From contig JBFWNY010000009.1 in assembly GCA_050250815.1 (NCBI GenBank), positions 1 to 64,000 of the forward strand: a stretch of 64,000 nt of DNA, read 5' to 3'. The position numbers were made by a program, and so were the translations under genes. A model generated the notes under the pieces. That model was given only the letters and a program-made list of their open reading frames with translations. It was not told where the DNA came from and searched no databases. This document shows positions 25,056 through 33,719 of the stretch, piece by piece (position 1 is the first letter of the stretch; each line of letters begins with the position of its first letter). The stretch comes from JAEUMD01 sp050250815. GTDB taxonomy: Bacteria; Pseudomonadota; Alphaproteobacteria; Rhizobiales; Hyphomicrobiaceae.

Positions 25056-25661
25056 ATGACTGACGTAAATCCGGGTGATGCAATGCGCCAGCGTAACGAT
25101 GGCGGGTCGCACGAGGCCGCCGCCGCGGCCGGTGGGCTCGCCGGGGTGGATCGGGACCGGCTCATCGCGTGCGTGGAACTGCTGTTCTTTGCCTACCGCG
25201 ATTTCACCAACGATCCCGACAAGGTTCTCGAACAATACGGTTTCGGCCGCGCACATCATCGGGTCTTGCACTTCGTTCACCGCAATCCGGGCCTGCGCGT
25301 CGCCGACCTCCTGCATATCCTGAAGATAACCAAACAGAGCCTGGCGCGCGTCCTCAAGCAGTTGATCGACGAGGGTTTCGTCACTCAGAAGTCGGGCAAG
25401 GCCGACCGGCGCGAGCGGCTGCTCCACGCCACGCCCAAGGGCGCGCGGCTTGCCGAGAAGCTCACCCTCCTCCAGATGAAGCGCATCGAGGCGGCGCTCG
25501 CCAAGGCGGGCCCCGGCGCCGACGACATCACGCGCCGCTTTCTCTTCGCCATGATCGGCGAGCAGGATCGCGGGCGGGTCGAGGAACTGATCCGCCTTGA
25601 TCCACTTCGCGCCGCCGGTGCTAAGCTCCAGGGGCTCGATCAGGGGCTGGAACCGTCATGA
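25056..25661 (+). CDS. petP: MarR family transcriptional regulator (PetP-like)
   Basis: A 201-residue winged-helix regulator. After a 30-residue low-complexity leader (Ala/Gly-rich) comes the MarR fold: RLIACVELLFFAYRDF, then the helix-turn-helix LRVADLLHILKITKQSLARVLKQLIDEGFV and the wing KADRRERLLHATPKG. Alphaproteobacterial petP genes sit directly before petR, and this gene overlaps the response-regulator gene by four bases (ATGA). In Rhodobacter petP/petR affect cytochrome bc1 and growth. The name is inferred from context and homology from memory. Confidence 0.88.
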   Translation: MTDVNPGDAMRQRNDGGSHEAAAAAGGLAGVDRDRLIACVELLFFAYRDFTNDPDKVLEQYGFGRAHHRVLHFVHRNPGLRVADLLHILKITKQSLARVLKQLIDEGFVTQKSGKADRRERLLHATPKGARLAEKLTLLQMKRIEAALAKAGPGADDITRRFLFAMIGEQDRGRVEELIRLDPLRAAGAKLQGLDQGLEPS

Positions 25662-26380
25662 CCTCGATCCCGATACAGCTGCGCGACTCCCTGCCGGACG
25701 ATGCTCCGCACATCCTCGTGGTCGACGACGACCAAAAGATCCGCGACCTGCTGCGCCGGTATCTGAGCGAGCACGGCTTCCGTGTGACGCCAGCGGCAAA
25801 TGCCGCGGCAGCACGGTCCGCGATGCGGAGCCTTGCGTTCGATGTCGTGCTGCTCGACGTCATGATGCCCGGAGAAAACGGGCTGGAACTCGCGCGCGAC
25901 CTCAAGTCGACACTGAGCGTGCCGATCTTGATGCTGACCGCGCGCTCGGAGCCCGAGCACCGGATCGCCGGCCTGGAGGCAGGGGTTGACGACTACCTGC
26001 CGAAGCCCTTCGAGCCACGCGAACTGCTGCTGCGGTTGCAGAACGTCCTGAAGCGCGGTCGCGGGCCGGTCCCTGGCGTCGTCAATGCCGACGAGGTGCG
26101 AATGGGCGCCTATGTGTTCTACATCTCGCGCGGCGAGTTGAAGCGCGACGAGGAGACGATCAAGCTCACCGAGCGCGAACGCGATCTTCTGCGTCAGTTC
26201 GCTCAGAAGCCGGGCACTCCGATCCAGCGCCACGAGCTGTCGAGCGACGACACCACGGGCTCCGAGCGCGCGATCGACGTGCAGATCAACCGGCTGCGGC
26301 GCAAGATCGAGGCGGATCCGTCCAACCCCGTCTACCTGCAGACGGTCCGCGGCAAAGGCTACATCCTCTACACCGACTGA
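25658..26380 (+). CDS. petR: OmpR-family response regulator (PetR-like)
   Basis: A 240-residue two-component regulator. The receiver domain has the acidic pair in ILVVDDDQKIRDLL, phospho-acceptor aspartate 67 in VVLLDVMMPGENG, Thr94 in LMLTARSE and Lys116 in YLPKPFEP. The C-terminal OmpR winged helix includes KLTERERDLLRQF and IDVQINRLRRKIE. It overlaps the MarR gene and is followed after 151 bases by a histidine kinase, so the three probably form one system. Confidence 0.94.
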   Translation: MTSIPIQLRDSLPDDAPHILVVDDDQKIRDLLRRYLSEHGFRVTPAANAAAARSAMRSLAFDVVLLDVMMPGENGLELARDLKSTLSVPILMLTARSEPEHRIAGLEAGVDDYLPKPFEPRELLLRLQNVLKRGRGPVPGVVNADEVRMGAYVFYISRGELKRDEETIKLTERERDLLRQFAQKPGTPIQRHELSSDDTTGSERAIDVQINRLRRKIEADPSNPVYLQTVRGKGYILYTD

Positions 26381-26531
26381 CCTTACACCGACCGACCGGG
26401 GCCGGTTTCTCGGAAGACCGCACCCGGCCTAGCGCCAGTCGTGCGATTTTTGACGGGCGACATGCGGTGGACGGCCTTGCTACCCTGCGGCCGCGCCCCA
26501 CGGCCGAACAACGGAGCCCGGCTGCCGTCAG

Positions 26532-27971
26532 ATGAACATCATGCGCGACATCACGCCCGAGAGGGAGCGCCGCCGTTACGGTGCCACGACGGCGGTCTGG
26601 CTGCGCCGTACCGGGCTGGCGTTCCGCCGCTGGGTCAGCGGGCCCTTGCGCCGTTTCGCGGAGCTGATGCCCAAGGGTCTTTACGCCCGTGCCCTTATCA
26701 TCATCATCGCGCCCATCGTCGTTCTGGAAGGCGTCATCGCATTCGTCTTCATGGAGCGCCACTGGCAGGCCGTGACGCGCCGCCTGTCCGAGGCAACCGC
26801 ACGCGACATCGCCGCTATCATTTCCGTCTACGAACAGTACCCCAGCAACGGCGACAACTCGCGCCTCATCGAGCTGGCACGTGACCGGTTGGGACTGTCG
26901 CTGCAGATCCTGCCGCCCGGTGACCTGCCCGAGACGCGCCCAAAGCCGTTCTTCAGCCTTCTCGACCGGGCCCTTTCCAACGAGGTTCGCGCCAACGTCC
27001 GCCGCCCGTTCTGGATCGACACGGTCGGCCAATCGCGACACGTGGAAATCCGCGTCAAGCACGACGACGCCATCCTGCGCTTCATCGCCACCCGCTCACA
27101 GACATACGCCTCCAATTCGCACATCTTCCTGCTCTGGATGGTGGGTACGTCGGTCATCCTGCTGACCGTGGCGATCCTGTTCTTGCGCAACCAGATCAGG
27201 CCCATCCTGCGGCTTGCCGAAGCCGCCGACGAGTTCGGCAAGGGCCGCCCCGTACCGGACGACTTCCGTCCGCGGGGCGCCCGCGAGGTACGGCAGGCGG
27301 CGCAGGCCTTTCTCGAGATGGCAGATCGCATCAAGACACACGTCGACCAGCGCACCACGATGCTCGCCGGCGTGAGCCACGACCTGCGCACCATCCTGAC
27401 GCGGTTCAGGCTCGAACTGGCGCTGTTGGGTGACACGGCCGAGGCGCAGTCGCTCACCGCCGACGTCAATGAAATGCAGCACATGCTGGAGGACTATCTG
27501 GCCTTCACCCGTGGCGACGGCGGCGAGGAGGCGCGGCCGACGCGTGTCAGCGACCTCATCGACGAGATCGTGCAGGAGGCGGAAGTCTACGGCGTTCCCA
27601 TAGCCCTCAAACTGTGCAGGAGGAGCCGCGGCATTGTCGTTCCTTTGAAGCGCGCCGCCTTCAAGCGCGCCATTACCAACCTCGTCACGAACGCGGTGCG
27701 CTACGGCGAGCGCGTCATCGTGAGCGCCACGACCGAGGGGGAATGGCTGCGAGTCGAGGTCGACGACGACGGGCCGGGCATCCCCGACAGCGAACGCGAC
27801 AATGTCTTCAAGCCGTTCTACCGGCTCGATACGGCGCGCAACCAGGACAAGGGCAATTCGGGACTGGGTCTGGCCATCGCGCGCGACATCACCAAGAGCC
27901 ACGGCGGCGACATCACCTTGGGCACGAGTTCGCTCGGCGGTCTGCGCGCGATCCTCTCGGTACCGCTATAG
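26532..27971 (+). CDS. EnvZ-like sensor histidine kinase
   Basis: A 479-residue membrane kinase: first membrane segment ~54-74, a ~120-residue periplasmic sensor region, second membrane segment ~198-218, a HAMP domain, then the H-box GVSHDLRTILTRFRLELALL with His283, the N-box NLVTNAVRYGERV, the G1 box DDDGPGIP, the F-box FKPFYRLD and the G2 box SGLGLAIARDI. The residue after the HDLRT motif is Ile, not the usual Pro, which could affect the phosphatase/kinase balance. It is the likely partner of the PetR-like regulator. Confidence 0.93.
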   Translation: MNIMRDITPERERRRYGATTAVWLRRTGLAFRRWVSGPLRRFAELMPKGLYARALIIIIAPIVVLEGVIAFVFMERHWQAVTRRLSEATARDIAAIISVYEQYPSNGDNSRLIELARDRLGLSLQILPPGDLPETRPKPFFSLLDRALSNEVRANVRRPFWIDTVGQSRHVEIRVKHDDAILRFIATRSQTYASNSHIFLLWMVGTSVILLTVAILFLRNQIRPILRLAEAADEFGKGRPVPDDFRPRGAREVRQAAQAFLEMADRIKTHVDQRTTMLAGVSHDLRTILTRFRLELALLGDTAEAQSLTADVNEMQHMLEDYLAFTRGDGGEEARPTRVSDLIDEIVQEAEVYGVPIALKLCRRSRGIVVPLKRAAFKRAITNLVTNAVRYGERVIVSATTEGEWLRVEVDDDGPGIPDSERDNVFKPFYRLDTARNQDKGNSGLGLAIARDITKSHGGDITLGTSSLGGLRAILSVPL

Positions 27972-27982
27972 TGTAGCTGGTC

Positions 27983-28687
27983 TCACGCCGACCGTGCGCC
28001 GTCCTGGCCGGTGGGCGCGGCAGCCTCTTGCGTTTCATGCGCAGGTGCCGGATCGCGACGCGCCCCATTCACGACGCGCGACAGCCAATCACCTGCACTA
28101 CGCACCGACCGGCCCAGGCCGTCGAGCGACTGAAGCGTACGCTCGCCGCGCCGCAGCCGCCGGTCAAGAGCGGCCATCGTGCGCGCCAGACCCGGATCGT
28201 CATCATCGAGCCAGGTGCGGAACACCGAGGCATAAATCGCAACCAGACCCGCGACGCGCATGCGGCCCTCCAAACCGCTGGTATCGATGCCGGCAGCTTC
28301 CAGCATCCACGACTGCGAAGCGAAGGCTGCGCGAATGAGCGCCGGATCGGGACCGGCGTCGGTGCTGATCGACTTCAAGGCCGTGCGGTAGGGTTCAAGC
28401 GCGTCGAAGCGCGCCATGACGACCTCGAACAGCTCGTCGCGGCGGCCATCCGCAGCCACACGCTCGCGTCGCGCGGCAAGGACGGCCTCGTCGACCGCAC
28501 GTCCGAACAAGGCCAGCACCTCCGCCTTGGAACCGGCATGCGCGCGCATCTGAGACAGTGTCAGCCCAGCGCGCCCAGCAATGTCGCGCAGCGCCACATC
28601 CTTCCATGGCTTCTCGGTCGCCAGCGCGAGGGCCGCGGACACGATGCTTCCGGTCTCGCCGTCCAGAACGATACGTGGCACCGTCAT
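27983..28687 (-). CDS. TetR family transcriptional regulator
   Basis: A 234-residue regulator whose N-terminal helix-turn-helix (SAALALATEKPWKDVALRDIA, GRAGLTLSQMRAHAGSKAEVLALFGR) is typical of TetR proteins. The C-terminal ligand domain is about 150 residues and resembles COQ9/TetR_C-type domains (FDALEPYRTALKSI). GAGGAAG lies just before the ATG at 28687. The gene is convergent with the histidine kinase gene. Its target is unknown; no clear operator was seen in its short upstream gap. Confidence 0.85.
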   Translation of the reverse strand: MTVPRIVLDGETGSIVSAALALATEKPWKDVALRDIAGRAGLTLSQMRAHAGSKAEVLALFGRAVDEAVLAARRERVAADGRRDELFEVVMARFDALEPYRTALKSISTDAGPDPALIRAAFASQSWMLEAAGIDTSGLEGRMRVAGLVAIYASVFRTWLDDDDPGLARTMAALDRRLRRGERTLQSLDGLGRSVRSAGDWLSRVVNGARRDPAPAHETQEAAAPTGQDGARSA

Positions 28688-28779
28688 CGCTTCCTCCAAA
28701 CCTTGCTCAGGGTGTGTCACGTAGGCGCGGGCCCTAGACTTTGCCAGTGGAACGGGACCGGACACCCCGACGGCACGTC

Positions 28780-29127
28780 TCACAGGATTTCTCGCACGAC
28801 CTCCGGCGGCCGGCAAAGACGCACGCCCTTTGCAGTCACGACGATCGGACGCTCGATGAGGATCGGGTGAGCAGCCATCGCGTCGATCAACGCTGCGTCC
28901 GAAAGGCTGTCGTCGTCGAGGCCGAGAGCTGCAAATTCCCCACCCTTGCGGCGCAGTATGTCGCGCGGGCTCGCTTTCATGCGGCGCAGAAGCGAGACGA
29001 GCGCCGCGCGTGACGGCGGCGTGTCCAGGTATTCGATGACTTCAGGTTCGATTCCGGCCTCGCGGAGGGCCGCCAGGACCTTGCGCGACGTGCCACAGCG
29101 GGGGTTGTGGTAGATCGTTGCCTTCAT
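28780..29127 (-). CDS. arsC: Arsenate reductase (glutaredoxin-type ArsC)
   Basis: A 115-residue thioredoxin-fold protein. The catalytic cysteine is Cys11 in YHNPRCGTSRK, and the three arginines expected in ArsC appear in ILRRKG, LIERPIV and GVRLCRPP. It reduces arsenate using glutathione/glutaredoxin; the related YfgD/Spx-like proteins can look alike, so arsenate specificity is likely but not proved. No arsB, acr3 or arsR is adjacent. It lies upstream of the TetR gene on the same strand. Confidence 0.87.
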   Translation of the reverse strand: MKATIYHNPRCGTSRKVLAALREAGIEPEVIEYLDTPPSRAALVSLLRRMKASPRDILRRKGGEFAALGLDDDSLSDAALIDAMAAHPILIERPIVVTAKGVRLCRPPEVVREIL

Positions 29128-29453
29128 TCGAAAATCCTGCCGATCGGAGCGGCGGACAGTCTAGGAAATCCGTGACCAGCCGGGCACCGGGCGCGGCCGC
29201 GCCATCTCTCACGATCGCGTGAGCATGGCAAACAGCGCTTGCAGGAGGTGTAATACTATACCATTACGTGGTCAGGAAACGGACGCAACTTGCCACGCGC
29301 CACCTTTCCAGCGCCTCGCTCCAGTCGTCTGGCCCTCCTGGACCGATCGGAGTGCGGCATCTACGGCGGCCAGCCGCCGAGGCCGGGACAGACTTGTTGC
29401 TTCCCGCCTGCTGGCCGGACGACCCTCGAGGCACCGCGAGTTCGCCAACCCCG
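29128..29453. promoter_or_regulatory. Intergenic region with two dyads upstream of arsC
   Basis: No gene is visible. An AT-richer patch carries an inverted repeat with arms GTAAT (29250-29254) and ATTAC (29263-29267) separated by 8 bases. A second repeat at 29208-29223 has arms CTCACG and CGTGAG around ATCG. The two lie 80-140 bases upstream of arsC and could be operators; the regulator is unknown. Confidence 0.4.
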
Positions 29454-30281
29454 TCAGCCAGCGAGCTCGCGGCCTCTCTTTTTCGCTGCTTCCACCGCTT
29501 CGACCATCAAGTCGACGAGACCGGTCCGATCCCGCATCAGGACGCCGAGCGCCGCCGCTGTCGTGCCCCCTGGCGACGTAACGTTGTGGCGTAGCTGAGC
29601 TGCGCTCTCGCGCGACCGGTGCAGCAGTTCACCCGCGCCCGCCACCGTCGCCCGCGACAGCCGTTCTGATAGTGCGGGGTCGAGGCCGGCCCGGACACCG
29701 GCGGCAGCCAGCGCCTCGGCCAGCAGGAACACATAGGCCGGACCGGAACCCGACACGGCCGTCACCGCATCCATGTGCGCCTCGTCCTCGACCCAGCCGA
29801 CTTCGCCGACGGCTTCCAGCAGCGAGGTGGCGAGCGAGCGCTGCTCCGTGCTCACGTGTGCATTGGCGACGCAGACCGTTATGCCGCGGCCGATCGCTGC
29901 GGGCGTATTGGGCATGGCGCGGACGACAGCGGCCCGGGTAGGCAGATGGCGCTCGAAGCTTGCCAGCGTGCGACCCGCCGCGATGGAAAGAACGAGCGTG
30001 CCAGGGCCGGCCAATGCCGCAAGCGGGGGGAATACCTGGTCCATCGCCTGCGGCTTGACGGCCACCACTATAACCGCCGGCGGCACCTCCATCGGTGCCG
30101 GTTCCCGCCGATGCTCGACGCCGCTTCGGGCCAGGATCGCCGCGATGTCCGGCTGAGGAGACGGCTCCTGCACGACGACCTTTGCGGCGCCCATGCCACG
30201 TTCGAGCCAGCCTTCGAGCATGGCGCTGCCCATCCGGCCCGCGCCTGCGAGCAGCACTTTTCCGTCGAGGGGGATGGTCAT
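29454..30281 (-). CDS. proC: Pyrroline-5-carboxylate reductase
   Basis: A 275-residue NAD(P)H-dependent enzyme of the last step of proline synthesis. The Rossmann motif VLLAGAGRMGSAMLEGW opens the protein, VAVKPQAMDQVFP follows, and the substrate-binding/dimer region AVSGSGPAYVFLLAEALAAAGV and TSPGGTTAAALGVL are intact. I use the ATG at 30281, which has GGGAG at ideal spacing; an in-frame start at 30335 has no ribosome-binding site. It lies downstream of the ybjN-like and ubiK genes on the same strand, a common Rhizobiales order. Confidence 0.95.
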   Translation of the reverse strand: MTIPLDGKVLLAGAGRMGSAMLEGWLERGMGAAKVVVQEPSPQPDIAAILARSGVEHRREPAPMEVPPAVIVVAVKPQAMDQVFPPLAALAGPGTLVLSIAAGRTLASFERHLPTRAAVVRAMPNTPAAIGRGITVCVANAHVSTEQRSLATSLLEAVGEVGWVEDEAHMDAVTAVSGSGPAYVFLLAEALAAAGVRAGLDPALSERLSRATVAGAGELLHRSRESAAQLRHNVTSPGGTTAAALGVLMRDRTGLVDLMVEAVEAAKKRGRELAG

Positions 30282-30353
30282 GGTCTGCTCCCGGCGCGCA
30301 ACCGAGGCGGGAGCACCTTCATTCGCCACGGACATGGCGTGTGGAGCCCGGCC

Positions 30354-30851
30354 TCAAGCCTGGCCCTCGGTCTCGAACATCGCCGAGACGAGCGCCTCGC
30401 GGCTCTCCTTACCGGCCCAGACGACGAACTGAAAGGCCTTGTAGTAGCGCTCACAGGCCTCCAGAGCTGCCTTGAGCAGGGCATCAGATTGCCGCGGCGT
30501 GCAGACGGCGCCGTTGAGAAGCAGGCTGTGGCGGAACATGACAAGCCCGTCGGAGGCCCACAGGTCGAAGTGACCGATCCACATCTGCTCGTTGATCTGA
30601 GCAATCAGGCGGTACATCTCGTTGAGCCTGTATTCGGGAACGCGGAAATCGAAGGCGCACGCTGCGTGCAGCGTCTCCAGATCGTCGCGCCAATTGAGCG
30701 TGAGCTGGTAATCCGTCCAGGTCCCCGCGATCAGCAGCGTCAGCTCGTCGTCGGACGTGCGATCGACGTCCCAGTCGTTGGCCACAGCCATCTGCTCGAT
30801 GAGGTCGATGGGGTGCCCACCCCGCCCGCTGTGCCGATCAGCCGATCCCAT
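30354..30851 (-). CDS. YbjN domain-containing protein
   Basis: A 165-residue protein of the YbjN family, whose members bind substrates or chaperone secretion partners in a type III chaperone-like fold. Characteristic stretches are HPIDLIEQMAVANDWDVDR at the start and NEQMWIGHFDLWASDGLVMF, FRHSLLLNG in the middle. Function is unknown; in Rhizobiales it is almost always next to proC. It sits between ubiK and proC on the minus strand. The start at 30851 matches the beginning of the family domain. Confidence 0.87.
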   Translation of the reverse strand: MGSADRHSGRGGHPIDLIEQMAVANDWDVDRTSDDELTLLIAGTWTDYQLTLNWRDDLETLHAACAFDFRVPEYRLNEMYRLIAQINEQMWIGHFDLWASDGLVMFRHSLLLNGAVCTPRQSDALLKAALEACERYYKAFQFVVWAGKESREALVSAMFETEGQA

Positions 30852-31036
30852 GCGTCCGTCCGCTCTCGTTGTGATTTCTGCTTTGCGTGAACACAACGCA
30901 GGACACTTGCAACGACGCGGACGAAAACACCCCTGCCCCCGAGTCGCAAGGCGCGCAGGCATTTCTCCACGTTGAAAGCCGGCTGCGGCTGTGGGCGGAA
31001 CGGGTCATCGGGCCCGTGGCCCTGCGGACCGGTACG

Positions 31037-31294
31037 TCAGCCGCGGGCAGCGAGTGCCGCTTCCAAAGCTGCAATGCGCGCCTCGAGACGCTCGTTCTCC
31101 CCGCGGGCTTTTTCCGCCATGGCGCGAACCGCCTCGAACTCCTCGCGACTCACCACGTCCATATCGCGCAGAATGCGCTCGCCCTGAGAGCGGACGATCG
31201 TCTCCACCTCGCGCTTCAATCCCTGCGCGGCGCCCGCGGCATCCGTCATCATGCGGGCGAACTCGTCCATGATCCGATTGCTGGTCTGTGTCAC
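31037..31294 (-). CDS. ubiK: Accessory factor UbiK family protein (YqiC/BMFP)
   Basis: An 85-residue protein starting with GTG (read as VTQTSNRIMDEFARMMTDAA), with GAGG 6 bases upstream. The C-terminal half is a coiled coil (EFEAVRAMAEKARGENERL). The N-terminal amphipathic part fits the membrane-fusogenic BMFP/UbiK family, which aids ubiquinone synthesis. The upstream frame is Arg/Pro noise, so the GTG is the best start. It is divergent from lgt. Confidence 0.88.
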   Translation of the reverse strand: MTQTSNRIMDEFARMMTDAAGAAQGLKREVETIVRSQGERILRDMDVVSREEFEAVRAMAEKARGENERLEARIAALEAALAARG

Positions 31295-31539
31295 GTCAAG
31301 CCTCGCGTGGAAATTGGCCAGCTGCAGTTCTAGTTGGCGTCGGCCGACTATGGAAAACGTAGGGGCCACGATCAAGGCCTCGCGGGGCCGCAACCCCAAG
31401 GCGAGACTGCCCATGCGCCACGGCGCATGCTTGACAGGCCTCGGGCAAGCCCACAAGAGGGCGGCGCGGGAGGCGCGCCCAGGCGAGGCTGTCCGCCCCC
31501 GGCCGTGCAAGGCCGGCACTCGACCACAAGGACGTGAAC

Positions 31540-32400
31540 GTGACCCTGCTCACCCTGCCGTTTCCCGACATCAACCCCGTTGCTATCTGGCTGGGACCGG
31601 TGCCGGTGCGCTGGTACGGCCTCGCCTATGCGAGCGGACTGCTGCTCGGCTGGTGGTACATCAAGAGGCTGGTGGCGACCGATCGTCTCTGGTCGCGCGG
31701 CAAAAGCCCGATCCCGCCCGAAACCATCGACGACCTGCTGCTGTTCGTCACGATCGGTGTCATCGTGGGCGGGCGCCTGGGGCACGTCCTGTTCTACGAG
31801 CCGGCGAGCTATTTCGCCAATCCGCTGGACATTCTGAAGGTCTGGCAGGGCGGCATGTCGTTCCACGGTGGCGTGGCCGGCGTCTTCATCATGCTTTGGC
31901 TGTTCGCGCGTTGGAAGCGCATGTCGATGCTGAGCGTCGGCGACGTGGTGACGGCCGCCGTGCCGATCGGGCTATTCTTCGGCCGCATCGCCAACTTCAT
32001 CAACTCCGAGGTCGTCGGCTCGGTCACCACCGTGCCGTGGGCCATCGTCTTTCCCGGATGGGGCGCTGCGCCGCGCCACCCGGCGATGCTGTACGAGGCC
32101 GCACTCGAGGGCATCGTGCTGTTTGCCTGCCTCGCCTGGCTCATCTACCGGCGCTATTCGCTGAGGATGCCGGGTCTGACCGGAGGTGCGTTTCTGCTCG
32201 GCTACGGCGTCCTGCGCATTTTCGCCGAGCTGTTCAAGATCGACGAATACCGCCTGATCTTCCCCGAGCTGCCGATAACGCGCGGCATGTTCTACTCCGT
32301 GCCCATGCTGCTGCTGGGCGCCTTCTTCATATGGCAGGCGCTACGGAACGCCCGTCGTGACGGCGCGCACGGCACGTCATCGCCCACCACATCGGTATGA
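31540..32400 (+). CDS. lgt: Prolipoprotein diacylglyceryl transferase
   Basis: A 286-residue inner-membrane enzyme that attaches diacylglycerol to the lipobox cysteine of prolipoproteins. About seven membrane segments are visible. The MSFHGGVAGVF motif and GRIANFINSEVVGS, which carry the catalytic His/Arg region, are intact. I favour the GTG at 31540, because AAGGA lies 7 bases upstream; a GTG at 31534 is in frame but sits almost on that sequence. It overlaps the next gene by four bases (ATGA). Confidence 0.95.
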   Translation: MTLLTLPFPDINPVAIWLGPVPVRWYGLAYASGLLLGWWYIKRLVATDRLWSRGKSPIPPETIDDLLLFVTIGVIVGGRLGHVLFYEPASYFANPLDILKVWQGGMSFHGGVAGVFIMLWLFARWKRMSMLSVGDVVTAAVPIGLFFGRIANFINSEVVGSVTTVPWAIVFPGWGAAPRHPAMLYEAALEGIVLFACLAWLIYRRYSLRMPGLTGGAFLLGYGVLRIFAELFKIDEYRLIFPELPITRGMFYSVPMLLLGAFFIWQALRNARRDGAHGTSSPTTSV

Positions 32401-33539
32401 GCGAGACGCCCTACGACCCTGAAGCCCGCCGAGACACGCCGCTTGCGCTGAAGCTCAGGGAACGCATCCGGCGTGACGGGCCGATCGCGGTCGCCGACTA
32501 CATGCGCGCCTGCCTCACCGATCCGGAACATGGCTACTACGTCGCCCGGCAGGCGGTCGGCGCCAAGGGTGATTTCGTCACCGCACCCGAGATCAGCCAG
32601 ATCTTCGGTGAGCTGATCGGCCTCTGGTCGGCCGTCGTCTGGCAACAGATGGGCGCGCCAGCACGCTTCAACCTGGTGGAGCTGGGACCAGGACGCGGCA
32701 CAATGATGCGGGACGCGCTGCGCGCTGCGCGCATCGTGCCGGGGTTTCTGGATGCCGCATCGCTGCATCTGATCGAGTCGAATGCGACACTCACCCAGTT
32801 GCAGCGAGAGGCGATCCTCCCGCTCGCGGCGAATGCGTGCTGGCATTGCGATTTCGCGAGCGCGTCGGAAGGAGACGCTGCAATCCCCGAGGGGCCGACC
32901 ATCCTCCTCGCCAACGAGTTCCTCGACTGTATTCCGCCGGTCCAGAGCGTGAAGTCGCGGGACGGCTGGCGCCTCCGCGGCGTCGGCCTGGATGCCGGCG
33001 GACAGCTGTGCTTCGACGTGCAGACCGGCTCCGCCCGACGAGATGATCTCGACACCCGCTTTCCCGACGCCGCGTCCGGCAGCGTCGTGGAGCAGGCGCA
33101 GTGCCAATTCCTGGCCGAGTGGACGGCCCGGTGCGCCAGCCGCGCGCCCACGGCGGGGCTGTTCATCGACTACGGCGGCATGAGCGACGGGCTCCACGAT
33201 ACGCTGCAGGCGGTGCGCGCCCATTCTTTCGAGCATCCGCTGACCGCTCCGGGCGAGGCGGACCTCACGGCGCAGGTCAACTTCGCCGACTGGCAGCGCG
33301 CGTTTGAGACCGCGGGCCTTGGCGTCGACGGCCCGGTGACGCAGGCCCAGTTCCTGGGAACGCTCGGCATCGTGGAGCGCGCCTCCCGGCTGATGAACGC
33401 CAACCCGCGCCTCGCCCACCTGATCGAGACGGGCGTTGCGCGCCTGATCGCGGTGCCGGGCATGGGCGACCGCTTCAAGGCCATTGCCGTTCGCTCGTCC
33501 GGCCTGCCGCCGCCGCCGGGCTTCGAAAGCAAGCCATAG
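32397..33539 (+). CDS. MidA/NDUFAF7-family SAM-dependent methyltransferase
   Basis: A 380-residue methyltransferase of the MidA/NDUFAF7 family, whose mitochondrial member dimethylates an arginine of complex I subunit NDUFS2. Motifs visible are YMRACLTDPEHGYYVARQ, GAKGDFVTAPEISQIFGE, the SAM-binding VELGPGRGTMMRDAL and LLANEFLDCIPP. Length is normal. It is translationally coupled to lgt and lies upstream of pgeF, a conserved alphaproteobacterial order. A complex I role here is inferred from the family. Confidence 0.93.
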   Translation: MSETPYDPEARRDTPLALKLRERIRRDGPIAVADYMRACLTDPEHGYYVARQAVGAKGDFVTAPEISQIFGELIGLWSAVVWQQMGAPARFNLVELGPGRGTMMRDALRAARIVPGFLDAASLHLIESNATLTQLQREAILPLAANACWHCDFASASEGDAAIPEGPTILLANEFLDCIPPVQSVKSRDGWRLRGVGLDAGGQLCFDVQTGSARRDDLDTRFPDAASGSVVEQAQCQFLAEWTARCASRAPTAGLFIDYGGMSDGLHDTLQAVRAHSFEHPLTAPGEADLTAQVNFADWQRAFETAGLGVDGPVTQAQFLGTLGIVERASRLMNANPRLAHLIETGVARLIAVPGMGDRFKAIAVRSSGLPPPPGFESKP

Positions 33540-33582
33540 CCGGGGAAGACTGGCGTATGGCGCCGTTCCATCGGCTCCGCTG

Positions 33583-33682
33583 GAGCGCGTTCATTTTTGA
33601 TGGAACCGCGAACGCGCTCTATCTTGTTGTCTTGAACATGTTTTTCACGCTGAACCGCGCAACACTTCAGCTAAACATGTTC
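33583..33682. repeat. Mosaic palindromic repeat element (RIRE-like)
   Basis: Two dyads lie side by side between midA and pgeF. The first has perfect 10-base arms GAGCGCGTTC (33583-33592) and GAACGCGCTC (33610-33619). The second has perfect 10-base arms GAACATGTTT (33634-33643) and AAACATGTTC (33673-33682). The stretch between, with CACGCTGAACCG, resembles the intergenic palindromic repeats of Rhizobiales that I recall. It may also act as the midA terminator or mRNA stabiliser. Confidence 0.6.
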
Positions 33683-33719
33683 TAACGTTCCGGCGCCGCG
33701 ACAACAGAGCCGATACCCC

